DNA of 64,000 bases from Lineus longissimus. Its lineage: Eukaryota; Nemertea; Pilidiophora; Heteronemertea; Lineidae. Location of the stretch: NCBI RefSeq assembly GCF_910592395.1, contig NC_088314.1:16401998-16465997 (forward strand), given 5' to 3'. The notes under the pieces were generated by a model that ran no database searches, was not told the origin of the DNA, and was given only the letters and a program-made list of their open reading frames with translations. Position numbers and translations under genes: made by a program. Positions 35,156 through 46,740 of this stretch are shown in pieces; the stretch's first letter is position 1, and each line of letters starts with the position of its first letter.

Positions 35156-37610
35156 TATTATTCAACAAAATTCCCGTTTGTCTATCCTATATGTCGTCCG
35201 GGGCGAAACATTTGGCGAGCCCAATGACATTCTAATGTACTAGCATTACAAGTATTCATAAGTATTTGTATCGATTTACTTGTAATTAACACTTGATGAT
35301 TTCCTTTAATATGGCATGCTTTCACGGTGGGAAACTACTGGGTGTAAAACAAACACGATACACATTTAAAAACGAATAGCATCAAAGCAACCATCAAGCA
35401 CCATCAAATTTTCGTAATATGTAGCTAAGACATGTCATTTTATGTAACATCACTGTAAGCGCACAAGTAATCAAAAATTGATTGTGTATTCTGCTCGTTA
35501 AATATTTCAGTATTTCGCCTCGAAATATATTGTATGGTGTTGGCTGGCTGACTGCCAAGACCACAAGGGACAACCTTAAATTCTAACACCTTCAAATTGT
35601 CTTCCTTCAATGTCAATATCATATAGCGCGCTGAAGCAAGTCAGTGGAGAAGTTTGAGGTGTCCTTGGATAGAATGTCCGGAGAACTAAGAATTCCATAC
35701 GCGCTGTAATCTCCGAGCTATTAACGGTCATGTCCTCAATAGAACCATACACCATAATTCATCAGAATAGAACAGGGTCGAACACTTTTGCCAGGGGGAG
35801 AGTTTCTTTTCTTACATGCCGGAACGCCCTCCATGCCGCATCAGTTAGCTTATCAAAAAGAAACTCAGATCGCTGCTGAAGTCATCATAAATCCTCAATA
35901 GCATTTCGAGGCGAAAGATTGGATTTGATTAGGTGATGAGTGATGATCTTATGATATTCAATTTTAAAAGTGCATCACATTTTTTGAAGAACACTATAGC
36001 TGATCAATAACCCAGCAGGGTACCCGCAGTGCAAACATAATACACAAGCTAATTAGTAAATATAAATGCACGCACGGCACGAGTCAATAAGGTATCTTTG
36101 AGGTCACAATTAGTAGATGGAGAAATCAAGAAATGAAGAAAATCTCGCTCAGAAGAGCGCCTCGAAGTCGTGCGACTCGTTTTGTCTGGTTCGTCATCTA
36201 TTCGAGAATAGGCTGGTTTCGCACCCCTTACGAAGAGCGAAGAGCATGAAAAGAAGGACCCAACATTTGATTTCCTTTGAATAAAACATGGACTGGTGGA
36301 CAGACTAGAGAAGAGTAGGACAGATTGTAAAAGGGGTTGTTAGTTGCGGTATCAGTAAATATTCACTTTACAGCTTGGTATGAACATGACGAAAGACGAT
36401 TTGAAATGTGGTATTTTGGATGAGCACATGACTTGATGACACAAAAGTACCAGACACCTTTGTTTACTTCGCCTCTCGCTCCCTTTGCGAAACATGTCTA
36501 ATAGGCGTCCGTTGCTCTTCGAATGAAGACGAACAAACGAAGTATGTAAATGTTTTTTATCAAAAAAATACTACTGGATCCACTCACCAATAAGATCCCA
36601 AGCCCGACAATACCCGATTTGTAACACCGCCTCTATGGGTATAGTCTAAACAGCCGAACACAATAGTAGGCCTTTCGCAGCCATAAGGCAAACCTAAATT
36701 CTAGTGCATCTTTCTTCAAACAAAAGCTATGCAAATTACTCTAAAACAATATAATGTACACTACAAAGTTTTTTATAGTACATGTAGTTTTTTTACCTAT
36801 CAAAGGCGTAGATATATTGAAAGACTCTGGTATATACAAATGTACACGCGGTCACACTCAGTATCATCCGTAGACCTCCAGTCTACCTAGCCTGACCATC
36901 AGCCGCCGCGGTGATGGCTCTAGCTAAGAAGACTACGTCTCCTCGAGCCTCTCGGGGATGAGCAGAAAACTGACTCTTATCACTAATTTCCGATTCCTCG
37001 CAAGCTTAGGAAGAGGATCCTGTATACTCCGGCGGGCATCTTGCGTTGAATAGACTGAATAGATTCTTCGTTCGCCGTGGCTGTGGCAGGATCAATGTCA
37101 TCTTTGCTGATTGGGATTTGAGGTACCGAGCCAGTTTTTGTAATTACGTACTGTCATCAAGGAGCGTACTGGTGTATTTAGTTTTTACCTGAATGAATAC
37201 GCATGGCCTGCATGGAATATACTTATGGCATGCATGGTATAAGTTCGACCATGCAGTCAATGGTTGATGGCAATCTATGCTTGATATAACTTATCTGGTG
37301 ATAAATACATACAGTATAAATAAATGACTTATAATTTATTAGTGTGAACGAGCTAAAAATTCAGCTTGTTCCGTTAGTAAATTTGTATTAGCTACTAATT
37401 GCCAAACAATATTATAACATAATCAAACCACAATAAGCAGTGTGCACTGACTGCGGTGGCTTTGATGTTGAAACCATACATTCCCCAGTGACCAGGCTCT
37501 TTATTGAAAGATACTGGTTTGACGGACATAGCCTAATTTGCTCACTCATGAGAGCCATACCACTTATTATGACAGCCTGACTTGGCGCGGTTATTGTATC
37601 ATTCATGGTG
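35156..37610. other. No recognisable gene
   Basis: About 2.4 kb. Weak inverted similarity exists between 36180-36260 and 36470-36545 (CGAAGAGC words), too degraded to delimit. Confidence 0.45.
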
Positions 37611-37614
37611 TCCT

Positions 37615-37697
37615 TCCATCCTGGCACCAGTTGTTTTCAATATGCCTCTCGATATTTTTGTATACGACATAGGAGTAAAAAAGCCTAATCTCAGGAT
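37615..37697. repeat. Dispersed repeat, copy 1 (second copy at 42.7 kb)
   Basis: CATCCTGGCACCAGTTGTTTTC, in pieces, then GCCTCTCGATATTTTTGTAT and GACATAGGAGTA, matches 42705-42787. It is followed by CTCAGGATGG, a partial complement of its start. Confidence 0.6.
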
Positions 37698-38284
37698 GGA
37701 TGTCTTCCAGGAATGACATGTCTTTTCGAATGGCTTATTGTATATGATTGGCTGGATCTTATTCAACGCGTATTTCAGCAGACAAAATTGGATACTTGTT
37801 TTCATTGCAAGAAGCTGCATCAGAAAAAAAAATTCGAAATTTTGAAATTTTATCTCAACCTCAAGACATTTTTTTACACTCTGTATCATCAACATGAGGA
37901 GGTTGCTATCTATAGTGAGTACTCTAGTTTCACCTATCAAAGACCACTTCACTGATTTGTTACTGCGAAAGAGAGGCTAAGCCGGAACATGACGTCATGA
38001 CTATCGGTGAACGTGTTGTCGCCAACCCATATGTTGTCAATCCAAGTAGAATATCTTGAACAACCATGTTCATAATTGCTTCAGTTTCTTGTATATTCAG
38101 AAACGGGTCTTAGAGCGGCGAAACTAGAGTATATACACGGAAATGTACTATAACAAGTGCTGAGAAATCACGTCTTCGTGTGATAGAGGGCAACTCTCTC
38201 TGAAAGCGTAGGTTTCCTCCGGGGTCTCTGGTTTTCTCCTACATTAAACTAAAAATCATCCGATCTTGTTAAAGAACTAATTAT

Positions 38285-38540
38285 AATCTTAAAATTAAAT
38301 AGTAAAAATATCTAATTTATTGGTAATTTTTTTACAACTCTGGTAGTTGCTATTGCACCGACTGTAAAATTAGTTGTTTTAACAATCGAAATAGTCATTC
38401 TTAACCATTTTAATGGTAGTTTTAACTCCTTATTTAGTTGGAACAACTAATTAACGGGTATTTTTTTACTAATTTCACAGTTGGTGCAATAGGAGCTACC
38501 AAAATAGCTGTTTTTACTAACAAATTTTAAGAGTGTAGGT
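38285..38540. mobile_element. AT-rich inverted-repeat element, copy 1
   Basis: CTTAAAATTAAATAGTAAAA and TTTTTACTAACAAATTTTAAG are the ends. The interior has CTGGTAGTTGCTATTGCACC mirrored by GGTGCAATAGGAGCTACC. A second copy lies at 40.39 kb. Confidence 0.7.
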
Positions 38541-38764
38541 ATTGAGGTTGACGCCCAGTAATACCCGTCTCGGGGTACCTCAATGTAGCAAACTACTGCC
38601 ATATTGCGAAATGGTTCAAAGGATTAATGGCACTAACAGTGGAATGTCATATAAAGAAGTAATTGAATGGATATTGATATGATATTCATGTGTATGTAAA
38701 TTGGTTCCTTATCCATTGCACTTGCACTTAGCAGAGGCATTCAAACATGTCAAAACAGTACAGT

Positions 38765-39356
38765 GTAGGCATATGTATCGACATCGTAGGCTTATTATAA
38801 ACCGCGAAATGCGAAATGGCGTGATAGCGAGATGAGTTATCATTATTATTGACCAAGATTTTTCTGTCTCGCAGGTGTATGACAAGCACCATCTCCGACG
38901 CTGCCGTGAACATCTTTATTGGGGCCGAAGACAGTACAAAGGCATCTGTGCGGTTTGCGGCAGGCCTTGTACACTTCCACATTTTGAATATGTCATGCGA
39001 ATTTGAGTACGTTGTTGCAGAACAAGAGGTGTCGGCTTTCGTTTCCTTCGATAGGAGAGTAGAGTAGCTTCCGTTTCACGGCAGCTATGGAATCTGAAAA
39101 TTCAACAGGGAAAAATCGGCCACAACGGAAATGGTTTGTGACAGTTTACCTGAATGGACAAGAAAGCATCCTTATCGAAGGGGAATCAGAATAAGGATAT
39201 TTCCCTACTGCAGCCTCGATCTCATGAATGTTCCCCTTTTCAGCTTCCATATTTGCAGTACATTCTGTGGCGCATGGTACTCTTACCGAGGTTGCCATCT
39301 CGCGATTTCGCATTCCGCATCTCGCGGTTTATAATAAGCCGACATCGTATGCACAG
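38765..39356. mobile_element. Inverted-repeat-bounded segment (about 590 bp)
   Basis: GGCTTATTATAAACCGCGAA at about 38788 is mirrored by CGCGGTTTATAATAAGCCGA at about 39323, with flanking ACATCGTA and TACGATGT and inner CGAAATGGCG and similar words. The interior holds open frames on both strands but no known domain. Confidence 0.65.
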
Positions 39357-39905
39357 CCTCCGCTTCTGTAGCTGGCACTGCATGCTGTACTGTAGTGGTG
39401 TAGCCTACCGGTAGGCCTATCGTGCATGTTGCAATAGTCAGCCTCATGCTGTCACATTGACTTGAGACAAGACCACTAATGAATATTCATAGGTTGGAGG
39501 GTCGAGGCCTATCTATTAGACGAGTGCATGTTTTTTACTCTCAAGTACATATTTGGAGAGGTATTGAAAAAATATTTGTTGTGGCAAGTCTACAGATATA
39601 AAGAAATTATTTGATGAAAAAATTAATTTCGAATTTTGCTAATTGGGTAATAGGGGGCGTGTTTTGAGTTTTTTCTGCCAGTTGGCTGAAAAGAGTGGAA
39701 ATATCAAAGTCTGTCTAATTTGTCGATTAAAAAAAAATTTCCGTGGTCAATCACCATTTTATTTTTCACCATTTACTTGCCCGACTGTCCGGAATAACAT
39801 AATCTAAATTTCAGATTCACAACACCACGCGTTCTTTGATGCGTCGCGGTCAAACATTGACAATTTAACTGCTAAAAGGCTTAAAAAATCAATTGTGGTC
39901 TTGTC

Positions 39906-40133
39906 TCACTTAGGAAGTTCGTCAGCTACAATGAAAACCTTCTGTCCGCTTTTGTAGTTCATGTAGAACCACCGGAATAGTCCGGCGATTTCTCTGGTGA
40001 AGAGTCCGAGACGGATGAGTCCCGTGTTGGCTGTGCACGTGAAGCACATGGTTGGAAACGTTAGGGATTTGGGAATTTGCCAATCCATCCAGGCGGTGAC
40101 GGTCCATGAGTCACAATCTAGTAAATCAATCAT
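39906..40133 (-). CDS. Unassigned probable exon or small gene (75 codons)
   Basis: From an ATG at 40133 the minus strand reads MIDLLDCDSWTVTAWMDWQI then CFTCTANTGLIRLGLFTREI, and ends KVFIVADELPK with TGA. Most codons end in C or G (ACC, GTC, GCC, CTC, TTC, TAC), like TUBGCP6 exons and unlike the surrounding AT-rich DNA; this is the main evidence that it is real. A splice donor overlaps the end (CCTAA|GTGAGA), so it may be an internal exon of a larger gene. The frame extends upstream without an ATG to about 40172. I do not recognise the family and see no transposon ends around it. Confidence 0.4.
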   Translation of the reverse strand: MIDLLDCDSWTVTAWMDWQIPKSLTFPTMCFTCTANTGLIRLGLFTREIAGLFRWFYMNYKSGQKVFIVADELPK

Positions 40134-40389
40134 TTTAGTGATCGAGCTTTTTCGAATACTCCTCCTCAACACCCTCCCCGAAACGCAGATGTAACAGTCA
40201 CGGCCGGCGGAGGATGTTCATTATATTGTAATTTCCTCGTGAGAAAACAGCAGCTGGACCGGATGGCTAGATATTGGTGTGCGCTTCCTATCTGTGATAG
40301 GCCATGCACTCTACCGGTACTGAACAGCTCACATATGGAATCATGGCCCGAAAGCCCTCTCTCCGTGCCTTAAATGGACAGCAGTCTTG

Positions 40390-40585
40390 CAATTTTATAG
40401 TAAAAACAACTAATCTGGTAGTTGCTATTGCATCAACATGTAGTAAAAACTACCAGTAAAATGGTTAAGAATTACAATTTTGATGGTTAAAACAACTAAT
40501 TTCACAGTCGGTGCAATAGCATCTACCAGAGTTGTAAAAAATAACTATTAAATACGGTTATCTTTACTTAATTTTAAGAGTGTGA
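40390..40585. mobile_element. AT-rich inverted-repeat element, copy 2
   Basis: CTGGTAGTTGCTATTGCATC is mirrored by GGTGCAATAGCATCTACCAG. It ends AATTTTAAGAGTGTG like the 38.3-kb copy. Confidence 0.7.
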
Positions 40586-41154
40586 TGGAACACTGTCACA
40601 TCTATTTTGCATTCCCTTTCGAATGCGTTTTCGATTATTGCTCCCCTCGAACGAAATACAAGGTTATGTTATGTTCACAGAAAACCCAAGCCTAAGCTTA
40701 GCTGGTTAAGACAGACTGGTTGTTCATTTAACTGTTGTCTGCCTTTTGTGAAATCGGAGTTCACTAATTTCTTTCATTATCTCCTAGTGTCATTTTAGGC
40801 TTATACATGTATCTTCTGGGCGACATGCATCTGGTTTTACTGTGACGGGTCACATATTGTATAAAGGGCCGGCTAAAAAGCACTGAACTTAGTCCCCGAA
40901 ACCATAACTTGCGATGTCTAGAAAATTCCGGCATTTAAAGACACGATTTTTTCTGCTGTTGAGAAAGATTTGGTTTATAACTGAAAAACCGTTATCCAAA
41001 GGAAACACTGAGACACGAAAAATGGTAAAGTCTTCAAATTCGATATACAGTATACATAATGCTTTCAGCACTATCGGCAACACCATACTAAGTGTCACAT
41101 AAATGTCAGTAGCTTCTTCATTCGGTAATCAAAAACCTCAGCTGAAAAAAGGTT

Positions 41155-41367
41155 TACACCATTCGTAATTACTGGTGGTCAAGGAAAATAGAAATGCAGT
41201 TATACACAATGCCGTAGTACAGTTATTATGCATACGAATTTGCTTGAACTATTTGTATATCTGTGTACACAACAGCAATGCTGAAATTTATATTCAGAAC
41301 GTGTCAACGCAATTTGAAATTTTCAAATTCAATTACAAATTTCAAATTTTTAACGAACGGCGTTGAA
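41155..41367. mobile_element. Foldback family copy
   Basis: Starts TACACCATTCGTAATTACTG and ends TTTTAACGAACGGCG. The core GTACACAACAGCAATGCTG is present. This is the cleanest copy in the window. Confidence 0.72.
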
Positions 41368-41696
41368 CTTCAACGTTTTTTAACGCGTATAAACTCTATA
41401 ACTTGACACAAATAAAAACTCTAAACTGTGGTCAATTGTATACGTCCATTTGAAATACAGGTAAATGTATGTAATTGCTAACGCCTGCAAATTAAGATGC
41501 TAACTAAATAATTTTATTAGTTATACGTGATTTTTTTTTATTACCTGTAGTTACGTTTTATTATTCTCTTTGGCTGGGAGAGATAAATCTTACAAATTCC
41601 ATGGAATTTTTCTTTGTTTAATCTAGGTAATATTTCCTTAGGATCGTCTTTATATTAATTAACTTTTAGTAATTTATTGTCTTTAATATATCTCAG

Positions 41697-41989
41697 CAAT
41701 GAGGAACCTGCACAACATGACATGCCTATAGGGGGCCCAGCAGGCAAGTGGACCATGGTTGTAATGAGAAAGCCATTTCCCGACTCAATGATTATGGAAC
41801 ATTTCATCCCTTGATTACTCTACATGGGGAAATAGCACCAAAAATGTTGTTTTATTGGTCCTTAATTCTATTTTGATGAGTTTTAGGGAGAAAATCAACA
41901 AAACCTGATTTTAATGGAAAATGCACTGGAAGTGTACCTTTTAGTACTGGTGCTGCCATCTGGATTTTTAGTTCTGTAGGTTCTTCATT
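41697..41989. mobile_element. MITE with AATGAGGAACCTGC ends, copy 1
   Basis: It runs from CAATGAGGAACCTGC to GTAGGTTCTTCATT and matches 52391-52678 almost base for base (GTGGACCATGGTTGTAATGA, GAAATAGCACCAAAAATGTT). Confidence 0.8.
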
Positions 41990-42704
41990 CCTGTCCTGAA
42001 GGTCTTACCAAAAAATCTCCTAGTAAAAGATCAGTTTGAAAGAAGAAAATAGTCTGTTGCCTGAGTACTGACGTTTGTTATTACGGATCAATTCCATAAG
42101 TTTACGTCTCTTTTCGAATTGAGAAAATCGACCAGATTGCGTGGTGCTACAGAAGCCGCCCTTGTACATTGCACAGTACATTTTATCAAGCAACGTTACG
42201 TTCGAACTACTTTTTATCGACAAAACAGTGAGTCGTGCGTGTTAGCAGTGGACTGATTCAATGATTGTCTCCTCTGTTTGCATATCCTTTCATTGGCGAT
42301 CGAATACCTGTTTAGCCGTGTTTTCAATGTGAATGCCATATCGTGACGGGCAAATTAGGCCACGCTGTAGATTTTATGATTTACGGACTGATGCTTTATC
42401 AGCCTCCTATATCATGCATTTTATGACAGCAAAAAAATATTTTTTACCAAACTAGTTTCTCAGTCTGACTGGCTCATGCTAAAGACAACATTTCAAAATG
42501 TGCGGCCATCGGAATTATTCCAGGCTATGATGGCGAAATAGGGCCGATATTTTTCAGATCAAAAAATCCTATCACAAGCGTTATTACAAGTATGTGCATT
42601 TCAAATGTCTCAATACATTCCATTGTTTATCAATATTGAGTATAAAGTCAAAGAGAAAACAAACTGCGGGAAATCGTAACATGGTGCTTTTCAGCCAATC
42701 GACC

Positions 42705-42787
42705 ATCCTGGCACCAGTTTTCATATACTCCGCCTCTCGATATTTTGTACATGACGTAGGAGTATCAAGAGCATAAACCTCAGGATG
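42705..42787. repeat. Dispersed repeat, copy 2
   Basis: CATCCTGGCACCAGTTTTC, CGCCTCTCGATATTTTG, GACGTAGGAGTA and CCTCAGGATG repeat the order at 37.6 kb. The CATCCTG and CAGGATG ends are inverted repeats, so it is an 80-bp miniature element. Confidence 0.6.
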
Positions 42788-43671
42788 CCAATCGACTGGT
42801 AATTATCCATCCGCCACAAACATGTCAGCGACACTGGTACAGCCAAGCAGTTACCCCGACCATTTTCGAGCAAAGATTATTTCAGCGCACGCAAAGGTTG
42901 TCCAATATGTCGGCAGAAGTTTGTTGAGCGACGATCTCAATCGCCAAAAGGAGCAACGTCAGATATCCGTGACGGAGACTGACTATATTCCATTTCACGC
43001 AAGCACAGCACTCTGATTTTTGGTGATTTTACACAGAATATGAAACATTGGAACTAAATGTTGTATTTCAACTGAAACTTCAAAGTCTGAAGTATTTAAA
43101 AAATTACTTTGCCAGAAACAGTCAATGAATTAAATCATATTAAATTGGAAACTTCATTCACACAGAGCAGCCATGACATGTGGTCGTACATGTCGTAACA
43201 ACTACACACCTAACAATTTCGTCCGGATCGTAGTATTAGCCAGAAGACAGGTTGTGACAAACACTACAGTCAAAGCAGGACAAAAAAAACCAGCCATTTG
43301 AAGCTTTTCCCAGCCGTCTTAGGCTTTTTTGCATGCTGCGCCATGTTTTCGAGAAATGGAGTGTATGTTACAATTTTCTCCTTGGTCCAACCGCCGACTT
43401 CTATACAATGCATTCGGAAGTCCGTGTTCCAACGAACCAACAGACGATGGAGGAGATTCGTAAGGCTAATTAATTAAACATAAAATCTAGCTGGTTTTAA
43501 AGACGGTACTGATAATCAGTGATGGAGTTTGATACTTGGTTGAAGCCAAGTACTTAGTAATCTTCTAGAAATATATTAGATGTATGAGATAAGGTAAGAT
43601 AAGATATATGATAGGATGCTACGCATACCCTCTTAGAAATATAAAGGTTTTTGAGTTTTTGAAAACTATTA

Positions 43672-43792
43672 ATGGTTTTTCAGCCAACACAACTATGCAC
43701 CCCGTAAAAGTTTTTCAGCCAACACAACTATACACCCCGTAAAGGTTTTTCAGCAAACACAACTATGCACCCCGTAAAGGTTTTTCAGTGAA
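43672..43792. repeat. 36-bp tandem repeat, three copies
   Basis: GGTTTTTCAGCCAACACAAC followed by TATGCACCCCGTAAA repeats three times with one or two changes per copy, then decays into GGTTTTTCAGTGAA. Confidence 0.85.
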
Positions 43793-44607
43793 GTGAGAAC
43801 CCGAGGTTTTTCAGTGAAACCATTTGGGGTTTTTCATTTTGCCAAATAACCCTTATACGGGATGCATATATGTGTCAGCCGAGAAACCTTTAACGGTTTT
43901 CAGAAGCTCAAATCCTTTTTTCGCAGAGTGTGTGTGTAAGTCCTCTGCAATTTGCTTGATATTTCCCCCCTTCGACACTGGATTTCCTGGAAAACGTTAC
44001 GTTGACTAGATTTTTTCCCATCTCCAACATTTTTGAAAAATCTGCTGAACGCAAGAAACATAAAGTGTGGCCTGAATGCCATACAATATCAGCTGTCGTG
44101 ACTGTTACATTGTTAAATGTATGATGGACCAGTTTGCCGATAGCTTATGTTGACATGCGCGTTCATTTACGTAAATCGATTCCTCAGGTGGTGTCAACTT
44201 TTCGAATCGTGGATGACCCTAGGCTATGGTATATAGTTTGATAAATATATAAATCATATATATGATAGAAAGTCAAATATTGTATAATACCGCTGGAAGT
44301 TCAGTACGCCACAGTTCAGAAGTGAGACAACCATATCCTCTCTGTTTAGTATTAATGTGTCGAAAGCAAGTTCTCGGTATATTGCCCCGGAAAAAAAAAA
44401 AGTTTGAAGAGTTTTAGAATGGAAACTGATACCTCACTGTCGGTACGGTTATTGGTTAATTGTCTCACCAAGCAAAGCTGTCATCTTCGCGTGGACCAAT
44501 ACTGTACAAGTCGACCGTGCCCACAACAAAAGATCTGACGCCAAAGGGTCTTTGAGAAAAAGTTCTATGTGACGATCGGAATGACGAACAATGTTGCCGC
44601 ACGCCTA

Positions 44608-44934
44608 TGGCTGGCGCGAGTGGACAGAATTCAGAATTATGCTACGGCATAAATCGGAATTGTGGTACACCATAAATCGACCAATCAAAACCTCGGATCT
44701 CGTGAATTATGCCGCCCTGTAAATAGGAATTGTGGACGAGGTGCGACTTATGCCGCACCATAAATAAAACGATTGCCACCTTCTGATTAGTCTAATTATG
44801 CCGCACCACAATTCCTATTTATGCCGTGGCATAATTCTGAATTCTGCCGCGGCATAATTCACGAGATCCGATGTTTTGATTGGTTGATTTATGCCGTGGC
44901 ATAATTCTGAATTTTGTCCACTCGCGCCAGCAAT
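44608..44934. mobile_element. Palindromic MITE with GCTGGCGCGAGTGGACA ends
   Basis: GGCTGGCGCGAGTGGACAGA and its mirror TTTGTCCACTCGCGCCAGC bound a 327-bp palindrome. TTATGCCGTGGCATAATTCT-like words recur in both orientations. Confidence 0.82.
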
Positions 44935-45202
44935 ACACGCCCGGAGACTGCACTATTTTTAGCTCTATAGCACTACCTCTTTTATTGTACTCTTCAAAGA
45001 CTCTTGAAGGTGGACAGTACGGTATTTCACCTTTTACCCATCTTTGTAGTTTAGACAAACGAAATATAGTTATTACCCGAACCCTGTTGAGGTTTTTCAG
45101 GTAAGTGAAAAAGGATTTTCAGAATCCAGAAATCATCAGAGGTTTTTTCCTCTTTGCAGAAACCTCCACTGGGAGCATATTTGTGTTGACCAAAACACAG
45201 CC

Positions 45203-45412
45203 TACGCCGTTCGTTAAAGATTTGAAATTTGTAAATGAATTTGAAAACTTCCAATTCCGTAAATACGTACAGCATTGCTGTGTAGACGGATGTGTAAGCA
45301 CTATATAAATACAAATCTACCAAGTTTCTGCTTATTTATAGGCATAATAACTACACGGCATTGTGCATAACTGCATTTCTATTTTCCTGGACCACCAGTG
45401 ATTACGAACAGG
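45203..45412. mobile_element. Foldback family copy inside a larger element
   Basis: Starts CTACGCCGTTCGTTAAAG and ends CCAGTGATTACGAACAG. It lies inside the 43.6-45.45-kb inverted-repeat element and is therefore probably younger than it. Confidence 0.7.
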
Positions 45413-46344
45413 TTTTTCAAATGCTCAAAAACCATTACTTCTAAGAGTGTAAGAGACATATTTCAGCCAGAGTAAAATTAACATAAATTTTATATACATT
45501 TTATATAGATTTCATAAAGATTTATAAAATTAATAAAACATGCATTTTGTATAACATTTCGATATAAATTTTTTATAAAATTTTAAAAATTTAAATGAAA
45601 TCTCTGATATATGATATATATATTGCAGTTGTTATCCCAAATTAATGGTGTTTTTAGTTTTATATAAAATCTATATAATTTTTTTATATAAAATTTATAA
45701 TAGATTTTTCATATAGCCAAATATTTTTATACAGCCAAATTTTATAGATTTATATATAGAATTTAGTAAAATCTATACAAAACTAATCTCAAAAAAATTT
45801 CATTTTGGAAAATGTTGCCTGTATACACGTGACTTCCAAAAAGTGATGGCGAAATTAACCAGTAAAAAATGCGAGTATATATTCCAGTGATCTCGCAGCA
45901 GAAAACCCGGTCGCCCGCAATATAATGTCCCTGACGGCTCGTGAAAGGAAACCAGCTGAATGAAATCGAAAGAGCTTCCTGATTTCAAGGAGCCGTGGCG
46001 TGCGGGGAGCTATGATGTAAGAAATTGAGCCGGGCCAATTTCCGCTGGTGACGTTTTTTGATTTCCGAAATGCGCTAGTGGTATCTTCGCTATTTTGTAA
46101 ATAATAACGCCTAGCGTCAGGTTTGCTGCTATATATAGTGTGAACAAGCCATGTTATTTTTGTTACCGTACAGAAAAGAGACAATAAGCATGAAGATTTT
46201 AAGGAAGCTTAATGAATGCCAAGGCTTGGGTCTGCAGTCCATTCTTTTTTCTACGTGTACTTTTCGTATTTAAACATAACTGTTCACAGTTGCCATATAG
46301 AAACTGATACGATATTACTACAAAAGATCCAAGGCAGAACTGAT

Positions 46345-46578
46345 TGCTGTACGCCGCTAAATTTTCGTGGGTGTCTTATTTTTGTGGATTTCGCGAATAG
46401 CCTACATGTAGATTCGCGAAAATAAAAATCGCGAAAAAAACACTTAAAATATTTTTTTGGATTCGAAAAACCTATAAAATTTGCAATTCGCCAGAAAGAA
46501 TCGCCAAAACGAATCGCGTTTCTTCACAAATTTCGGGAATCGCAAAAATTGTAAGGCGCGAAATTTGGTGGCATACAG
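46345..46578. mobile_element. TTTCGCG-rich inverted-repeat element
   Basis: Starts CTGTACGCCGCTAAATTTTC and ends GCGCGAAATTTGGTGGCATACAG in pieces that are inverted repeats. The interior has ATTCGCGAAAAT and AAATCGCGAAAA. Confidence 0.65.
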
Positions 46579-46740
46579 TACCGACAAAAAAATTCTGTGA
46601 TTTGATTGTAATTCCATTTCATTTTCCTGTGCTAAATGTTACAATTACGAATTGCTTTATTATCTGCTCAGGCAATGCTTGCACAGAAGAATGGCAAATC
46701 ACGCGCGGGAACAGGATGGCATCTGTTTAGTGATGTTCAA

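Larger units (their letters stand above)
43628..45450. mobile_element. 1.8-kb inverted-repeat element holding nested repeats
   Basis: The left end CTCTTAGAAATATAAAGG then TTTTTGAG is mirrored by CTCAAAAACCATTACTTC then TAAGAG. The interior contains a 36-bp tandem repeat, a palindromic MITE (44608-44934) and a foldback copy (45203-45412). I find no transposase, so it is non-autonomous or these ends belong to two separate insertions. Confidence 0.5.

Noticed and set aside
42822-43016. 64-codon plus-strand frame (MSATLVQPSSYPDHF..)
   Set aside because: Codon use is plausible, but it is short, unrecognised and directly follows a repeat. A chance frame is as likely.
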